From Lymantria dispar (lineage: Eukaryota; Arthropoda; Insecta; Lepidoptera; Erebidae): DNA of 64,000 bases. A program made the position numbers and the translations under genes. Location of the stretch: positions 24,551,001 to 24,615,000 of the forward strand of contig CM063444.1 in the NCBI GenBank assembly GCA_032191425.1. The letters run 5' to 3'. The notes below the pieces were generated by a model. The model saw nothing but the letters and a program-made list of their open reading frames with translations. It was not told the origin of the DNA and searched no databases. Shown here one piece after another: positions 53,343-63,700 of the stretch. How positions within the stretch are numbered: position 1 is the stretch's first letter; each line of letters starts with the position of its first letter.

Positions 53343-54592
53343 CATATTTATTTTATAGGCAAAAATACTTTGAAGTCTATATTGATATCAAAAGCAATAA
53401 ATCTAATAACTCATAAGTGGGTGTATAGTTATAGAAAGAAAACAAGAGTGTATAAATATTACATACATATCGAAAAATGAAACTAATTTTATACAATAAA
53501 TATAAAAAAATAATAGTCATTCTTATGACAAGCCTCAACAAAATAACGCGCAGTTCCTTACGAGTTCCTTTCAGCAGAAAGTTTCTTTTGGCTATTGTTA
53601 TCTGAAATAAAATATCAAGTTTTTATGATGGAACAACAATAATAAAGCATACAATAGTTTTAGTTATTTCATATACCAAATAATGAAACTATTATAGAAG
53701 TTTATTAAGTGTGAAATAGCCAACCTTTTGCGAAGTAAGCATGAATAATCATTTTCCATATAAAATGTATTCCATGTAAGCTATATCAGTTGTTATCTAC
53801 CAGGAATATACCAAATTCGCATACTTCTACATGTCGTAAAAATGTCCGCTTGTAACTTCTGATTGATTCATGCGATAATCACAATTTTATTATACGTTTT
53901 TTTAAAATCTACATACCTTTGAATAGAAGAGATATGTACTTCAAACAGTTATAGGACAGTTATAGTGGTTGATGTATTAACATAAACTGTTTTTACAAGG
54001 ACCTGACGGCGCTGGCGCCTTGTCGCGCCAGGCCAATAATTAAATCGTGCTCTGATACTGGTATAAATAAATAACAATTTACCACATAATTATTATTGTG
54101 TACCGTTTACTTATTCTGGATATTATAATACAAGGTATTTTTATTTAACATCTATGATTATGTCCTTAGATTCTAATTATTAATTCACGATTGCTATCAA
54201 GGTGAATATTTTTAAGAGTAATTGCTTGTATTATAGAAGTTTACGCATTTACTTTGTTTAATAATTGTAGTGCGGTATGCTCGTTATGTGTTATTACTGA
54301 TCGATTTACACAATATAACTACGTTAGGCGATAATTTGTTCGATATATTTCTGATAATAATTAGGTTAGTAACAACTAGTGTCATTATTTCTAAAGTTTA
54401 CCGTAGTAAATCATAAGATCGATAATATCGAATAATGAGTTGTGTGCTAAAAAGATTGGGTATGAATTGGCAACTAGCATATCAATTTAATGTGCGTTCA
54501 TATAATGGACATAGAGCGTTTTAATTTATTCCTTTTTAGCGTTATGTTTTTAGAGATATGTAACACCTTATGCTAACACAAGAAGAAACTAA
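53343..54592. other. AT-rich stretch
   Basis: 1.2 kb without a supported gene or named repeat. Confidence 0.4.
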
Positions 54593-54594
54593 AT

Positions 54595-54726
54595 CATCAA
54601 CAATCTTTAGTCCGCGGATATTGTAATAAACTACTAAGGAATTTGAATAGATAATATCCCTGCAAAAGAAGAATAACTCAAAATAAAACCAACTCGAATG
54701 CGTCTAACCAGGACTACATAGTTAAG
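54595..54726 (-). repeat. Family A fragment
   Basis: CCGCGGATATTGTAATAAACTACTAAGG through ATATCCCTGCAAAAGAAG and AATGCGTCTAACCAG; diverged. Confidence 0.6.
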
Positions 54727-55040
54727 CGCGTAGACGCTTATTGTAAAAGTGGGTATTGTTTAAAAGTGAAACGTGGTTGCTTGTGGTTTGATATAGTAGT
54801 TGTTTAACATAAAATTATTTGCCATATAACCATAATTTCATATAAATATGAGTAAAATTGAAAATTTTTAATAACTAACTAAAAAAAGAAAAGTAAAGGA
54901 TTACGTTCTCTTCAACAGTAATTATAAATTAATTGTCATTTAACGATTATACTGGCACGTGAAGCACTTAATCGAGTAATCATATACCATTACAAGATTT
55001 TGGACCACATACTCTTACACTGCTGGACCGATATTAACTA
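54727..55040. other. AT-rich spacer
   Basis: Nothing recognised. Confidence 0.35.
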
Positions 55041-55044
55041 AACA

Positions 55045-55205
55045 TAGCTAAGAACTACCGCAAGGAAACTGGCTTTTTAATGAAAAAAACCGCAACGAAA
55101 TCGGTCTATCCGTTTGAGAACTACGATGCCACAGACAGACATACAGACAGACAGATATCAACGTCAAACTTATAATACCCTTCTTTTTGCGTCGGGGATT
55201 AAAAT
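55045..55205 (+). repeat. Family F repeat
   Basis: AACTACGATGCCACAGACAG, (ACAG)n and GTCAAACTTATAATACCC match 47140-47235. A dispersed repeat of unknown class. Confidence 0.6.
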
Positions 55206-55973
55206 TATTTATAAACAGTTTGTTTTTTTTGCTACTGCTGAGTATTGCGAGACGATAGTATCGCGACACATGTGTTTGGCCCGATTTTCGTACCGACTTT
55301 ACTTGATTGGCGGTAATACAAATGTGTTCAAATCATCAGTACAGAAAAGCAAATTTCTTCTTCTTTTTAGACTATATTTTCCCATTATCAATCTTCTTAG
55401 CCTACTCTAGCATACTACCTAGATCGGTTAGTATAGGATTTTATTTTGCTTGTTTTTTGTTTGCAGTATGTTTTTTGTTTACATCCCATAATCGCGCCAA
55501 ATTATACTCATGCTCACCCTAACTATTTCATAACAAACATTTGACTTAATTTTTTGGATTATTCATTTACCCTAAGATTAGATTAGAGGGTCTTTGAAAA
55601 ATATTACATATACTGTGTAATTTAAATCAGTGTTTTATATCCTTAATACTAAAGCTTAAGAAAGCTAAAAAACATATAATAAATATGTTTCAAACAATTT
55701 CATTTTAACGAGCTATAGGCCGGTCACGCCCTGCTCACGCAGTCAGAGGCTCTAGTAGAAGCCTGAGAACCCAAAACTATCCGATCTCATCCTCTCTCCG
55801 CCCGTTGAACTGGCCAGAGTAATCAATTCATTGCATTTTGCAATACTTGCCACATACACCAGTGACGAATTAACGATCATCGTTATAACAATGGGTGGTA
55901 GCAACAGGTCGCTACCTATATACACAGCATTAATTTGCCACCTAGCCATGTCATTAAAAGTTGAATATAATAG
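55206..55973. other. AT-rich stretch
   Basis: No supported gene. A weak family A remnant may lie at 55400-55450 (GATCGGTTAGTATAGGATTTTATTT). Confidence 0.4.
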
Positions 55974-55974
55974 A

Positions 55975-56192
55975 CTAACAACCCGTCCTCGCTTTGCTTC
56001 GGTTTTAGTCGCCTTACCCGCGCAGTTCCCGTTTCCGTGGGAATACCGGGATAAAATATAGCCTATATTACTCCCTGATATTATAGCTTTTCATTGGTGA
56101 AAGAATTTTTGAAATCGGTTCTGTAGTTTAAGCGTAAAAGCGTAACAAACAATCAAACAAATTTACTTTCGTATTTATAATATTAGTAAGGA
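55975..56192 (-). mobile_element. Helitron-like element, short subfamily
   Basis: On the minus strand it begins TCCTTACTAATATTATAAAT and ends GGACGGGTTGTTAG, with TTAG in place of CTAG. At its 5' end, 56182-56206 is a palindrome (11-bp arms around CTA), as if a second 5' end faced it. Confidence 0.7.
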
Positions 56193-56500
56193 CTATCCTT
56201 ACTAATCACTAAATAAATAAATAATCAATAAAGTAATAGTTAAATGTCAACAGTTACAAAAAATATAACATGTTAATTATCAAAGTATATACCTGTTATA
56301 TCTAATTGTAGGCCAATAAATGTGTATTATTCTTTCTGCTGAAGAAGCTTTATTTTTTTAGCAATCCATGTTTAACGTGAAATGTAAAAAAATCTTACGC
56401 CTAAGCAATCTAATAATCAGATTCTGTGACATATTGTCTGTGGAAGTATGTTATTGAATGATAAATTGTAAAAAGCGAGAGTAAGATATTCAATTCATTC
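56193..56500. other. AT-rich spacer
   Basis: Nothing recognised. Confidence 0.35.
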
Positions 56501-56504
56501 TAAT

Positions 56505-56745
56505 CAGTTTTCTCTCGGTGACAGATAAGGAATACAATTCACCACCACCTGTCTTACCCATGGGTGTCGTAGATAATGAATAGAAATTAAATGCAGGTAA
56601 CATCTATGCAAGGGAAGGAAACTCGATATAAAACTTACGCGGTTGGCATCTGACCGGTGTGGTACCTATATCAATTTCCCATCACGGACGAAGGAGCCGA
56701 AGCCTAATGGTGGGTCATATGTGGGCCGAGAAGAAGACTTCCAAG
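56505..56745 (-). repeat. Family A repeat
   Basis: Minus copy from CGGTGACAGATAAGGAATAC to CTAATGGTGGGTCATATGTGG. Confidence 0.75.
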
Positions 56746-57567
56746 ATTACATCGCAGGTTAGCGATGAATAAAATATCTCAATCGTGGTAAGCCATCTTT
56801 GCCATATAGACGAGAAAGGTAAAAGAAAATGGAAAAATAGTGGGAAGATTTAACTAAAGAGGAAGTAATGATACAGATAATTACACTTTGATTACATTGG
56901 ATTGAACTTGATTGAATTGATTTTATAAACCTAAATTATATCGTCGTATTTAAAGTACACACGCATCAACATCTCATAATTTTAAAGTCGCACATGATGA
57001 TTTACAATATTTATTATAAGATCCGGGTAATATTAAAATAAAGCGGCATTCTTACATAGCTACGATAGCGTTATACTAAAGGTGACGATATGTATTACTA
57101 GCAAACAATGTCTAACGTAAGAAAAAAATACTTGCTTGTTTATAGTAGCTGATTATCTAAACTAAAATAAAAAAAGAATAAAAACGTAATAATTCTTGAA
57201 AAAACCTATGTTTGTCATACTTCATAAACATAATTAGATTCTGCAGAGTAACATACAAAAGTATATTTTATCCTAAAATAGTGATTTACGTTAATTTTCA
57301 TTCTGCATTCAATTCCTAGAAATCTCAATACTTATATTTGTCATACTTCATATACCAAAATTAGATTCTGCAGAATAACATGACGGAATATTGGTAATAT
57401 GCTTACGAAAACACTCGTAACTTGGATAGTAGATTATTAATCAAATATTTGCCATTCATTACTCTGTAGAACTTACGTAGAGAATGTAAACATAACTAGA
57501 TAGGCTAAGGACGTAAGCATTACGCACTAGTTATAAGTCTATAAATTTTTTTTCAAATACTAGCATG
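56746..57567. other. AT-rich stretch with a 45-bp direct repeat
   Basis: TTTGTCATACTTCATA-AACATAATTAGATTCTGCAG at 57211-57253 recurs with few changes at 57336-57378. Otherwise nothing. Confidence 0.5.
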
Positions 57568-57580
57568 CTGTTCACTTTTT

Positions 57581-57898
57581 TTTTAGCTGAGGCTGCGGGT
57601 GACCGGACCGGTAATTTAGTCCGGCACTCGCAGAGAGGCTAGCCTCGCGACGGCGATCGGCATCCCGGGAAAGGGACGTACGTCGATGGGAGAGGATACT
57701 ACCTCGGGGTATTCCGTCGGGCCAACCACTGAAGTCAAGGAACTCTTCACCGACGTCGAGTAGGGTAGGGTAGGGTCGGCCTAACGACGAAGCCGACGTT
57801 CTACAGGATGGATTAAGGGGCTGCGCGCCGCCCCTCTGTCTCCCCAGACGGAGCCGGGCGTCGAGTGTGCTTACCGTTGCCCACCCCAACAAAAAATA
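57581..57898 (+). mobile_element. R1-clade LINE 3' UTR copy with 13-bp TSD
   Basis: Flanked by exact CTGTTCACTTTTT (57568-57580 and 57899-57911). It starts at the ORF2 end (GCTGAGGCTGCGGG) and ends CGTTGCCCACCCCAAC plus poly(A). A (TAGGG)3 expansion lies at about 57762-57776. Confidence 0.92.
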
Positions 57899-57911
57899 CT
57901 GTTCACTTTTT

Positions 57912-58043
57912 ATTAACACGCTTTTATTAGTTTCATCTGTATGTATGCTTGTAATCAAACTCTTTGAGATCGAATTTTCTCCTACTTTGAGCGATTCGAT
58001 TTTATTTAAACTTTGCACACCTGTCGGAGACCGATGACAATGC
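57912..58043. other. Spacer
   Basis: ACACGCTTTTATTAG after CACTTTTTATTA resembles, inverted, the CAGCGTGTTTTTC...AAAAAGTG text near 58493-58521. The two may be the ends of one disrupted element. Confidence 0.35.
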
Positions 58044-58055
58044 AATAATCCGCTT

Positions 58056-58209
58056 TTTTTGGGGGGGTTGGTTTTTTGGGGGGGTTGGTTTTTTGGAGGT
58101 GGGTTACGGTCGGCGCACTCCACGCCCGCTACGTCCGGGGCGACAGAGGGACGTGAGCGCGCACGCCCGTAACCCACCCGCAGCTGACTTGACTTCACTG
58201 GTCGGATGT
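58056..58209 (-). mobile_element. R1-clade LINE tail with TSD and duplicated terminus
   Basis: Flanked by AATAATCCGCTT (58044-58055) and AATAATCCACTT (58210-58221). The 3' end shows two extra copies of the terminal TTTTTTGGGGGGGTTGG unit (58056-58094). Confidence 0.82.
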
Positions 58210-58221
58210 AATAATCCACTT

Positions 58222-58564
58222 AAAAAAATCGATTGTCCTAATTAGATTCGCCAGTTCGCCAGGATTTATCACCTTCTTTCCACATCCTTTGCATGAGAGT
58301 AAGAGAGATAGAGCTAGTCGGGCACTCGGCCTGACACAAACGCGTAGAGACTTTCCTATGGTAATAATTGCGTCTTGAGCCAGGTATGAGTACATTCATC
58401 AATGTACCGACTAATCTAATACGCATACTAATTACATTCCAGTGGCTATTCACTAAAAAGTGAAAAATAAATATAGTTTAAAAAAGCTTAAAAACAGCGT
58501 GTTTTTCAACTAAAAAGTGTAAAATAATTTTCAATGTAGGCAGAAAATAATAATGAACGAAATA
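58222..58564. other. Spacer
   Basis: Nothing recognised beyond the possible terminus at 58493-58521. Confidence 0.35.
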
Positions 58565-58800
58565 TAGTAATATTTTTTTTATTTATTTTTATTTATTTAT
58601 TTAAGACAACACCCTGCACTAAGGAAATAATCCTTGTATTGCGGGGGACTTTACAAACATATAATTAACGGACACAAATTACATCCAGACTCAGAACAAC
58701 AATTTGTGGATCGCACAAAGTGTTGTCCCGCGTGGGATTCGAACCCCCGACACTGGCGCTGTAAGTCGCTATCTTAACCACTACGCCATCTGTGCAGTCA
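58565..58800 (-). mobile_element. S2 tRNA-derived SINE, intact copy
   Basis: On the minus strand the head starts near 58800 with TGCACAGATGGCGTAGTGG (box A), and continues to GGGGGTTCGAATCCCACGCG (box B, about 58750-58732). The body runs to about 58600 and the tail is (AAAT)n, seen as (TTTA)n at 58568-58600. The tRNA-like part is the Pol III promoter of the SINE, not a host tRNA gene. Confidence 0.85.
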
Positions 58801-58804
58801 GTGC

Positions 58805-58904
58805 AATATTATGGTGAAAAAAGCGTGGGGTGCTTTTGGGGGTGCTGCTGGGGATTTACGAAAATGTGGCACAAAGCGCCCCACGCTCATTTCACAATAA
58901 TATT
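58805..58904. mobile_element. 100-bp hairpin MITE
   Basis: AATATTATGGTGAAA...GCGTGGGG at the left and its inverted counterpart at the right agree at about 26 of 30 positions. The centre is TTTTGGGGGTGCTGCTGGGG. No coding capacity. Confidence 0.8.
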
Positions 58905-58917
58905 AATATATCGACAG

Positions 58918-59352
58918 CGATGATTGCGACGAGTTCACAACTCTGCTCTGCCCAGGCGGCACAAAATTCAAACGTATGCTGCGCCGTGTCCTCGTCGCAA
59001 TCGCAGTGGTGGCAGGACGGTGTACTCTCCCTCCTAGCGACCGTGAATAGGTATTTGGCGAAGCATCCATGCCCCGTCAAAACCTGCACCAGTCGGAGGG
59101 AGACCACCCCGTGCCGCCGTTTTAGCCACTGCATCAGCACCGGCCGGAAGGCCTCGATGGTCCAGACATCGTACCGAGGCCTCTCCAGCCGGACTGCCTA
59201 ACGGGCAATGACGTCTCGGCGGGCGTTAACGCGCCAGGCGGTGAGTTCCCTCAAAGAGACCACACCGCCCTCGGCTCGCACCCCCGACACCCGCCGATAC
59301 AAATCGGCGAGCATTTCCGCCACCAGGTCCCACGGGGGAGTCCCGGCCAACA
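58918..59352 (-). pseudogene. R1-clade ORF2 fragment lacking both ends
   Basis: On the minus strand it encodes the ORF2 C-terminal region: GVVSLRLVQVLTGHGCFAKYL, the zinc knuckle CHHCDCDEDTAQHTFEFC, then stops inside ELVAII near 58918. The 3' UTR is missing, so this is an internal fragment, which simple target-primed insertion does not explain. A stop in the frame upstream (TAACGGGC on the plus strand near 59199) breaks it. Confidence 0.82.
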
Positions 59353-59554
59353 GTATTAAACATACTTGGTTGCATTTATGATTATACCCTTCACATTACC
59401 TTCTGTAAAAATAAAATTATATTTCGTTCTAATATATATTTGATGGGTCTTTAGAAAATTCACAATTGGATCACATATTTTCATGGAATTGCAATTGCTT
59501 TTCAAAATTTTTGTGTGGTCTTGAATGGATTTCAGGTTATTATAAAAAAAATAA
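59353..59554. other. AT-rich spacer
   Basis: Nothing recognised. Confidence 0.35.
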
Positions 59555-59556
59555 CT

Positions 59557-59632
59557 TACGCATTTTACCACATTTATATTTGATTTTTTATTGCGACGTT
59601 CCGAACACTTTACAGCATTCATAGGCGGAATC
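59557..59632 (-). repeat. Family C fragment
   Basis: TTTATATTTGATTTTTTATTGCGACGTTCC then GAACACTTTACAGCATTCATAGGCGG is the family C core. Confidence 0.7.
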
Positions 59633-59805
59633 TAGTTTCCACAGGAATTATAGTGTAGGGATACAGTATATTCTTAACCATTAACCGCGCTAGCATTACA
59701 ACTGTAGTTACATATATTACAACAATGCGTGACATCCAAAAATCGTTCAACAGACCTAAAGTTTTACTTTATAAAGTATTACTCAACAAAATGAATAACA
59801 GTTTT

Positions 59806-59985
59806 TGAAGTGAAACTTCTTTAGAATCGTGATTTCAAACTCGATGAAACGAAAAAGCGAATCCATAGAGACACAAACACGTAACTGTTTAGGATTCAGC
59901 CGGCGAGAAAATGAGATAAAGGATAGAGGATAAAGGATAATGGATAAAGGAGTTTCACTTCTGATATGCGTACTTTGTAAACACA
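59806..59985. repeat. Family E element, short copy
   Basis: Left GAAGTGAAACTTCTTTAG, right GGAGTTTCACTTCTGATATG then CGTACTTTGTAAACACAC. The GGATAAAGGATA core has about 7 units. Compare 35208-36010. Confidence 0.7.
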
Positions 59986-60640
59986 CTCTTTTTTTTAAAC
60001 AAAATAATCAATGATTCAAACTCACATTTATATATTTTAATCACAAAAAGCTAGCATTTGTCATTGCACTATCTTATGAATGTGCTATCGATATATGTAT
60101 AATTCTTATAACATTGCCTTTATCATTATAACTTATATGACACTTTACGTTTTCAATTAGTATCAGCTAACCTACATACTTGCTCGTAATAATCAATTTA
60201 AAAAAATATACGTGTTTATGTATTATTTATCAGTATTCGTTACTGATTTAATTTAAAATAATACAATGTTTTTATATCGTGCCTATTGACACTAATTGGT
60301 AGTTACGTTGATCTATGACCATCAATGACTTCGCTTATAACATTCTTTCTTTTTTTTAAATATATGTACATATCTGTAAAAATTATTCAGAAGGTTTATT
60401 TTTTGTTCATATGAGAAAATATTCATGACTAACATGGTAAGAATATGAAAAGACTTGCCTTTCAGCCCTGCAATTTTGTTGCACAAATATATACATTATT
60501 CTCTTTTACAGGTCGAATAAGTTGATTGATGACATCATTACAAATTGATTTAATACTAATTTATACAGTTTCAGCCAGTTCAAGAGATGATGATGATATA
60601 TTTTGCAATGGCAAAGCTGTTAGTAGCCTGATAATTAATG
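59986..60640. other. AT-rich stretch
   Basis: Nothing recognised. Confidence 0.4.
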
Positions 60641-60644
60641 TTGT

Positions 60645-60856
60645 TTTTTTTTTTTTTTGGGTGTGGGCTAGGGTCAGCGCACCCGCTGCCCGGATCCATC
60701 CGGGGCGACAGAAGGGCGGCGCGTGGCCTCGTAACCCACCCATAAAGCACGTCGCCTTCGTCGTTGGGCCGACCACCGATGCAGAGTTCCTTGACTTCAG
60801 TGGTCGACCCGACGGAATACTCCGAGGGAGCACCCTCTCCCGTCGACCTAGTAGGT
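60645..60856 (-). mobile_element. R1-clade LINE tail
   Basis: Poly(T) of about 16, GGGTGTGGGCTAGGGTCAGCG to CACCCTCTCCCGTCGACC; then family A begins. No clear duplication. Confidence 0.8.
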
Positions 60857-61055
60857 CAATTGTCTTTCTATTATTGAAAAAGAGTGGGCGCCACACTGGT
60901 CAGATTTGTTATAACAACACGGTTTTTATTTTGAGTTTTCCTTTTCTTACATAGGTTTTATAAGCATATTTAAACCATTAGTCGTCTTATACGACGCCAT
61001 AGGCAAGAAGGGGGGTGGTGAGTTGTATTCTTAATTCGGACCACACGAAAAGTCT
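60857..61055 (+). repeat. Family A repeat, 5' end replaced by LINE
   Basis: GTAGGTCAATTGTCTTTCTATTATTG, CACACTGGTCAGATTTG, to GGTGGTGAGTTGTATTC. Confidence 0.75.
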
Positions 61056-62045
61056 CGCATCTCACACATCGTAAATATTATATTTTTATGTTTTCAAATA
61101 GTTTCGTGCAATGAGCTTCGCTGATAAGTACTAAAGGCATCCCTAAAACCCATCATACACAAATACCCTCAGGAAGTTGGGCTTCCGGGTCACTCGATCA
61201 CCAAACGAAGCGCACTAACAAATTGCTACGCCTCAGACGTCGATTTTTAGAACTATCAACAGTGTGGTCCTACGACTACAAATATGTGAGTCTATTTATT
61301 TAACTTCATGTCATAATAATTGCAGTACCTACCCTTTAAATATTAGGCATATGTATAATTGAACGGTATAGGCCTGAGCCCAACAGTGGGACTTATGTGG
61401 GCTGCGATGATTAAGATGATGGTCACTAAATGCTATCATTTGGTACAAATCTTTTGTTTAATTGCTAAAATATAAAATGTGTAATTCACCATTTTTTCGC
61501 ATAAAAATACGTGATTTCCTCATAAATATATTAACTATTATTGATTTACTCGATTATTTCTGATACTTATCAAATTTAAAAGAAGGACCAGTATTTTTTT
61601 GAACTTTGATCGCATCTTATTGATAATAAAATTACAAGAAATAGAACAGCGGATGTTATTACACCAATCGCTATCTGGACTCTTTCTCACAATAATCTTT
61701 AAAGTATTTCCTGTGGGTAATTGTTCGCTGTGAACTGAATTTTGCTATAATCAACAGATTGAAGCTTTGAATGCACATTTAGAATTTAGATATGCTATGT
61801 CACAGTTTGCAGGTGTTAATTGAGTAAGAAAACAGTATCACCATTTCATACTTTCCAGGAAATGACTCACGGGAGAACTCCAGCCCGTATTAATAGACTA
61901 ATCTCAATATTATGCTCGATCTTAAGGACGCTAAATATTATACTATCTATTTACTTAAGATCATACTGAAGAGTGAATTTGGTTTAAAAATAGAGACCGT
62001 AAGTACATCGGTAAATAATGTCTCGTACGTGAAGGGAACACGCTG
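61056..62045. other. Mostly AT-rich; two repeat remnants
   Basis: 61098-61290 shares GTGCAATGAGCTTCGCTGAT with 2018-2038 and ACTATCAACAGTGTGGTCCTA with the complement of 8904-8926. 61365-61425 is the terminal part of a minus family A copy (GCCCAACAGTGGGACTTATG). No gene is supported. Confidence 0.5.
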
Positions 62046-62049
62046 AATC

Positions 62050-62135
62050 TTTTAGCTAGTGTGATACCATAGCCTAATTTTCTCACCATGGCGGTAACGG
62101 CTCGTATCCAACAGTGATATGTATGGACTGCAAAA
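62050..62135 (-). repeat. Family A end fragment
   Basis: CTAGTGTGATACCATAGCC and CGTATCCAACAGTGATATGTATGG; decayed. Confidence 0.5.
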
Positions 62136-62161
62136 AAGGAGAAAATATGTATTTCGAGTAT

Positions 62162-62408
62162 CATTATCATCACAGTTTATGCATGTCCCTCTGTTGGACT
62201 CGAGCCTCCTCCGCAATAGGAGGGCAATTGATCTACTATAACAATCCTGGTCAGACGGTATTGAGTTATATTTCGAGTTTGCCTTCTCTTGTATAGATGT
62301 ATGCGAATATTTGCGTATTATAATCCCTCAGTCGTCTTTTATGACAGTCCCGGGCAAGAAAAGGGATGGTGAATTTTATTCTTATTCCGTCACCACACGG
62401 AAGTACTG
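62162..62408 (+). repeat. Family A repeat, well preserved
   Basis: Plus copy from the ATCATTATCATCAC microsatellite and CTCGAGCCTCCTCCGCAATAG to TTCCGTCACCACACGGAAG. Confidence 0.88.
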
Positions 62409-62764
62409 CGAGTAGGTATACAGTAAAATTGTTCCCTAAAATTATTTTATTTATTTATATTTTTAAAATACTATAACAAAAGTTACTGCGGCAAATTATA
62501 ATATTTTAAAAATAACAAAGTAACTTTAAAGTACTAGCTAAAAATAGCATTTAGCAACACTTGTTTTGTACGACACCTTCACAATGCTTAAGAATACTAT
62601 TTACACACAATGTTGTTGGATAAACCTAAGTTTGAGCAACATTTTCTTTATTTTTCTTTACTTTTGCAATTGGCATTTTGTTATTATGTCTTTTACTACT
62701 ATTTGTGAATGTATTTCAGCAAAAAGTTACCATTGTGACATCTCCATCGTTCAGCATTTTGCTG
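62409..62764. other. AT-rich spacer
   Basis: A 69-codon open frame at 62566-62775 has no recognisable domain. Confidence 0.4.
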
Positions 62765-62765
62765 T

Positions 62766-62866
62766 CTACCACTAGACGTAGACCTATAGAACGCTATTAG
62801 GTGTGGGCCTTTGCCGATCGCATCCAATGATATCGAAAGATTTTTACTGCGTCGATTCACTTGATA
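62766..62866 (-). mobile_element. RTE-clade LINE 3' scrap
   Basis: CCACTAGACGTAGACCTATAG and GTGTGGGCCTTTGCCGATCGCATCCAATGAT resemble the minus-oriented RTE end at 640-740. Decayed. Confidence 0.5.
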
Positions 62867-62871
62867 CCACG

Positions 62872-62934
62872 TATTTTTTAGGGTAGGCTATGGTCTGAAC
62901 ACACCCTGCCAGATCTCTCCGGGGCGACGCAAGA
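62872..62934 (-). mobile_element. R1-type LINE tail, 60 bp
   Basis: TTTTTTAGGGTAGGCTATGG, CTCTCCGGGGCGACGCAAG; severely 5'-truncated. Confidence 0.65.
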
Positions 62935-63037
62935 AATTAGATATTTATTATCACTCGTTTTTCTCCCTTTTCGGCAAATGTAGATATAGTGGACGATGAT
63001 ACGCCGGATTTTCGTTGAAATTAAATAATTACGGTTT

Positions 63038-63299
63038 TTTTTTTTTTTGTGGGTGGGCTACGGTCGGCGCGCCTCTGCACCACTCCGTCCAGGGCGACAG
63101 AGGGGCTTAAGCACGCAACTCCCGCAACCCACCCGAAAACTACCTCGCCTTCGTCGTTGGGCCGACCACCGGAGCAGGTTTAACTTGTCGTCAGTGGTCG
63201 GCCCGACGGAATACCCCCTACTTGGGGTATCCTCCCATCGACCGACGTCCCCCCCTCGGGGAGGACGTCGGTCTTTCCTCACGCGGTCGGCCTCTCGGC
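63038..63299 (-). mobile_element. R1-clade LINE 3' UTR copy with 15-bp TSD
   Basis: Flanked by AAATAATTACGGTTT (63023-63037) and AAATAATTTCGGTTT (63300-63314), 14 of 15 matching. It contains the perfect stem-loop at about 63240-63275. Confidence 0.92.
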
Positions 63300-63358
63300 A
63301 AATAATTTCGGTTTAACCGTAACCGAGGAGGTGAGTATATGATAATAACTAGCAAATG

Positions 63359-63517
63359 CTTTTTTTTGGGGTGGGCTATGGTTAGCGCACACAACGTCTA
63401 GCTCCGTCCGGGGTGACGAAGGGGTGACGTGCGGCCCCATAACTCACCGTATCTCTTTTCCTTCGCCATTGGGCCGACCACTAATACAAAGCTCCTTGTT
63501 CTTTGTGTCCAGCCCGG
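63359..63517 (-). mobile_element. R1-type LINE tail with 12-bp TSD at a Helitron end
   Basis: Flanked by exact AACTAGCAAATG (63347-63358 and 63518-63529). The duplicated target includes the CTAG terminus of the Helitron-like element to its right. Confidence 0.88.
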
Positions 63518-63519
63518 AA

Positions 63520-63700
63520 CTAGCAAATGTTTGCGGTTTCGCCTGCATAGTACCCGTTCCCGTTGATATACGGAGACTTCAATATTCAGCTTCTTCAATA
63601 TGAGCTTTCAATATGTGAATGAATTTTTAAAATCGGTTTAATGGTTCAGGCGCAAAAGCATAATAAACAAAGAAATTTAGACTCGCATTAATAATATCAG
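63520..63700 (-). mobile_element. Decayed Helitron-like element
   Basis: CTAG at 63520, then GTACCCGTTCCCGTTGATATACGG, GTGAATGAATTTTTAAAATCGG and TTAATAATATCAGAT near the far end parallel the short subfamily. Confidence 0.6.

Noticed and set aside
57760..57778. TAGGG repeats suggesting telomeric sequence
   Set aside because: Only three units, inside an R1 3' UTR copy; insect telomere is TTAGG arrays.
57572..58219. 215-codon open frame on the minus strand
   Set aside because: It crosses two oppositely oriented R1 tails and unrelated spacer; it is a chance frame.
58730..58800. Possible tRNA gene
   Set aside because: The A and B boxes belong to SINE S2; the same head occurs at 42482 and is followed by SINE body and tail.
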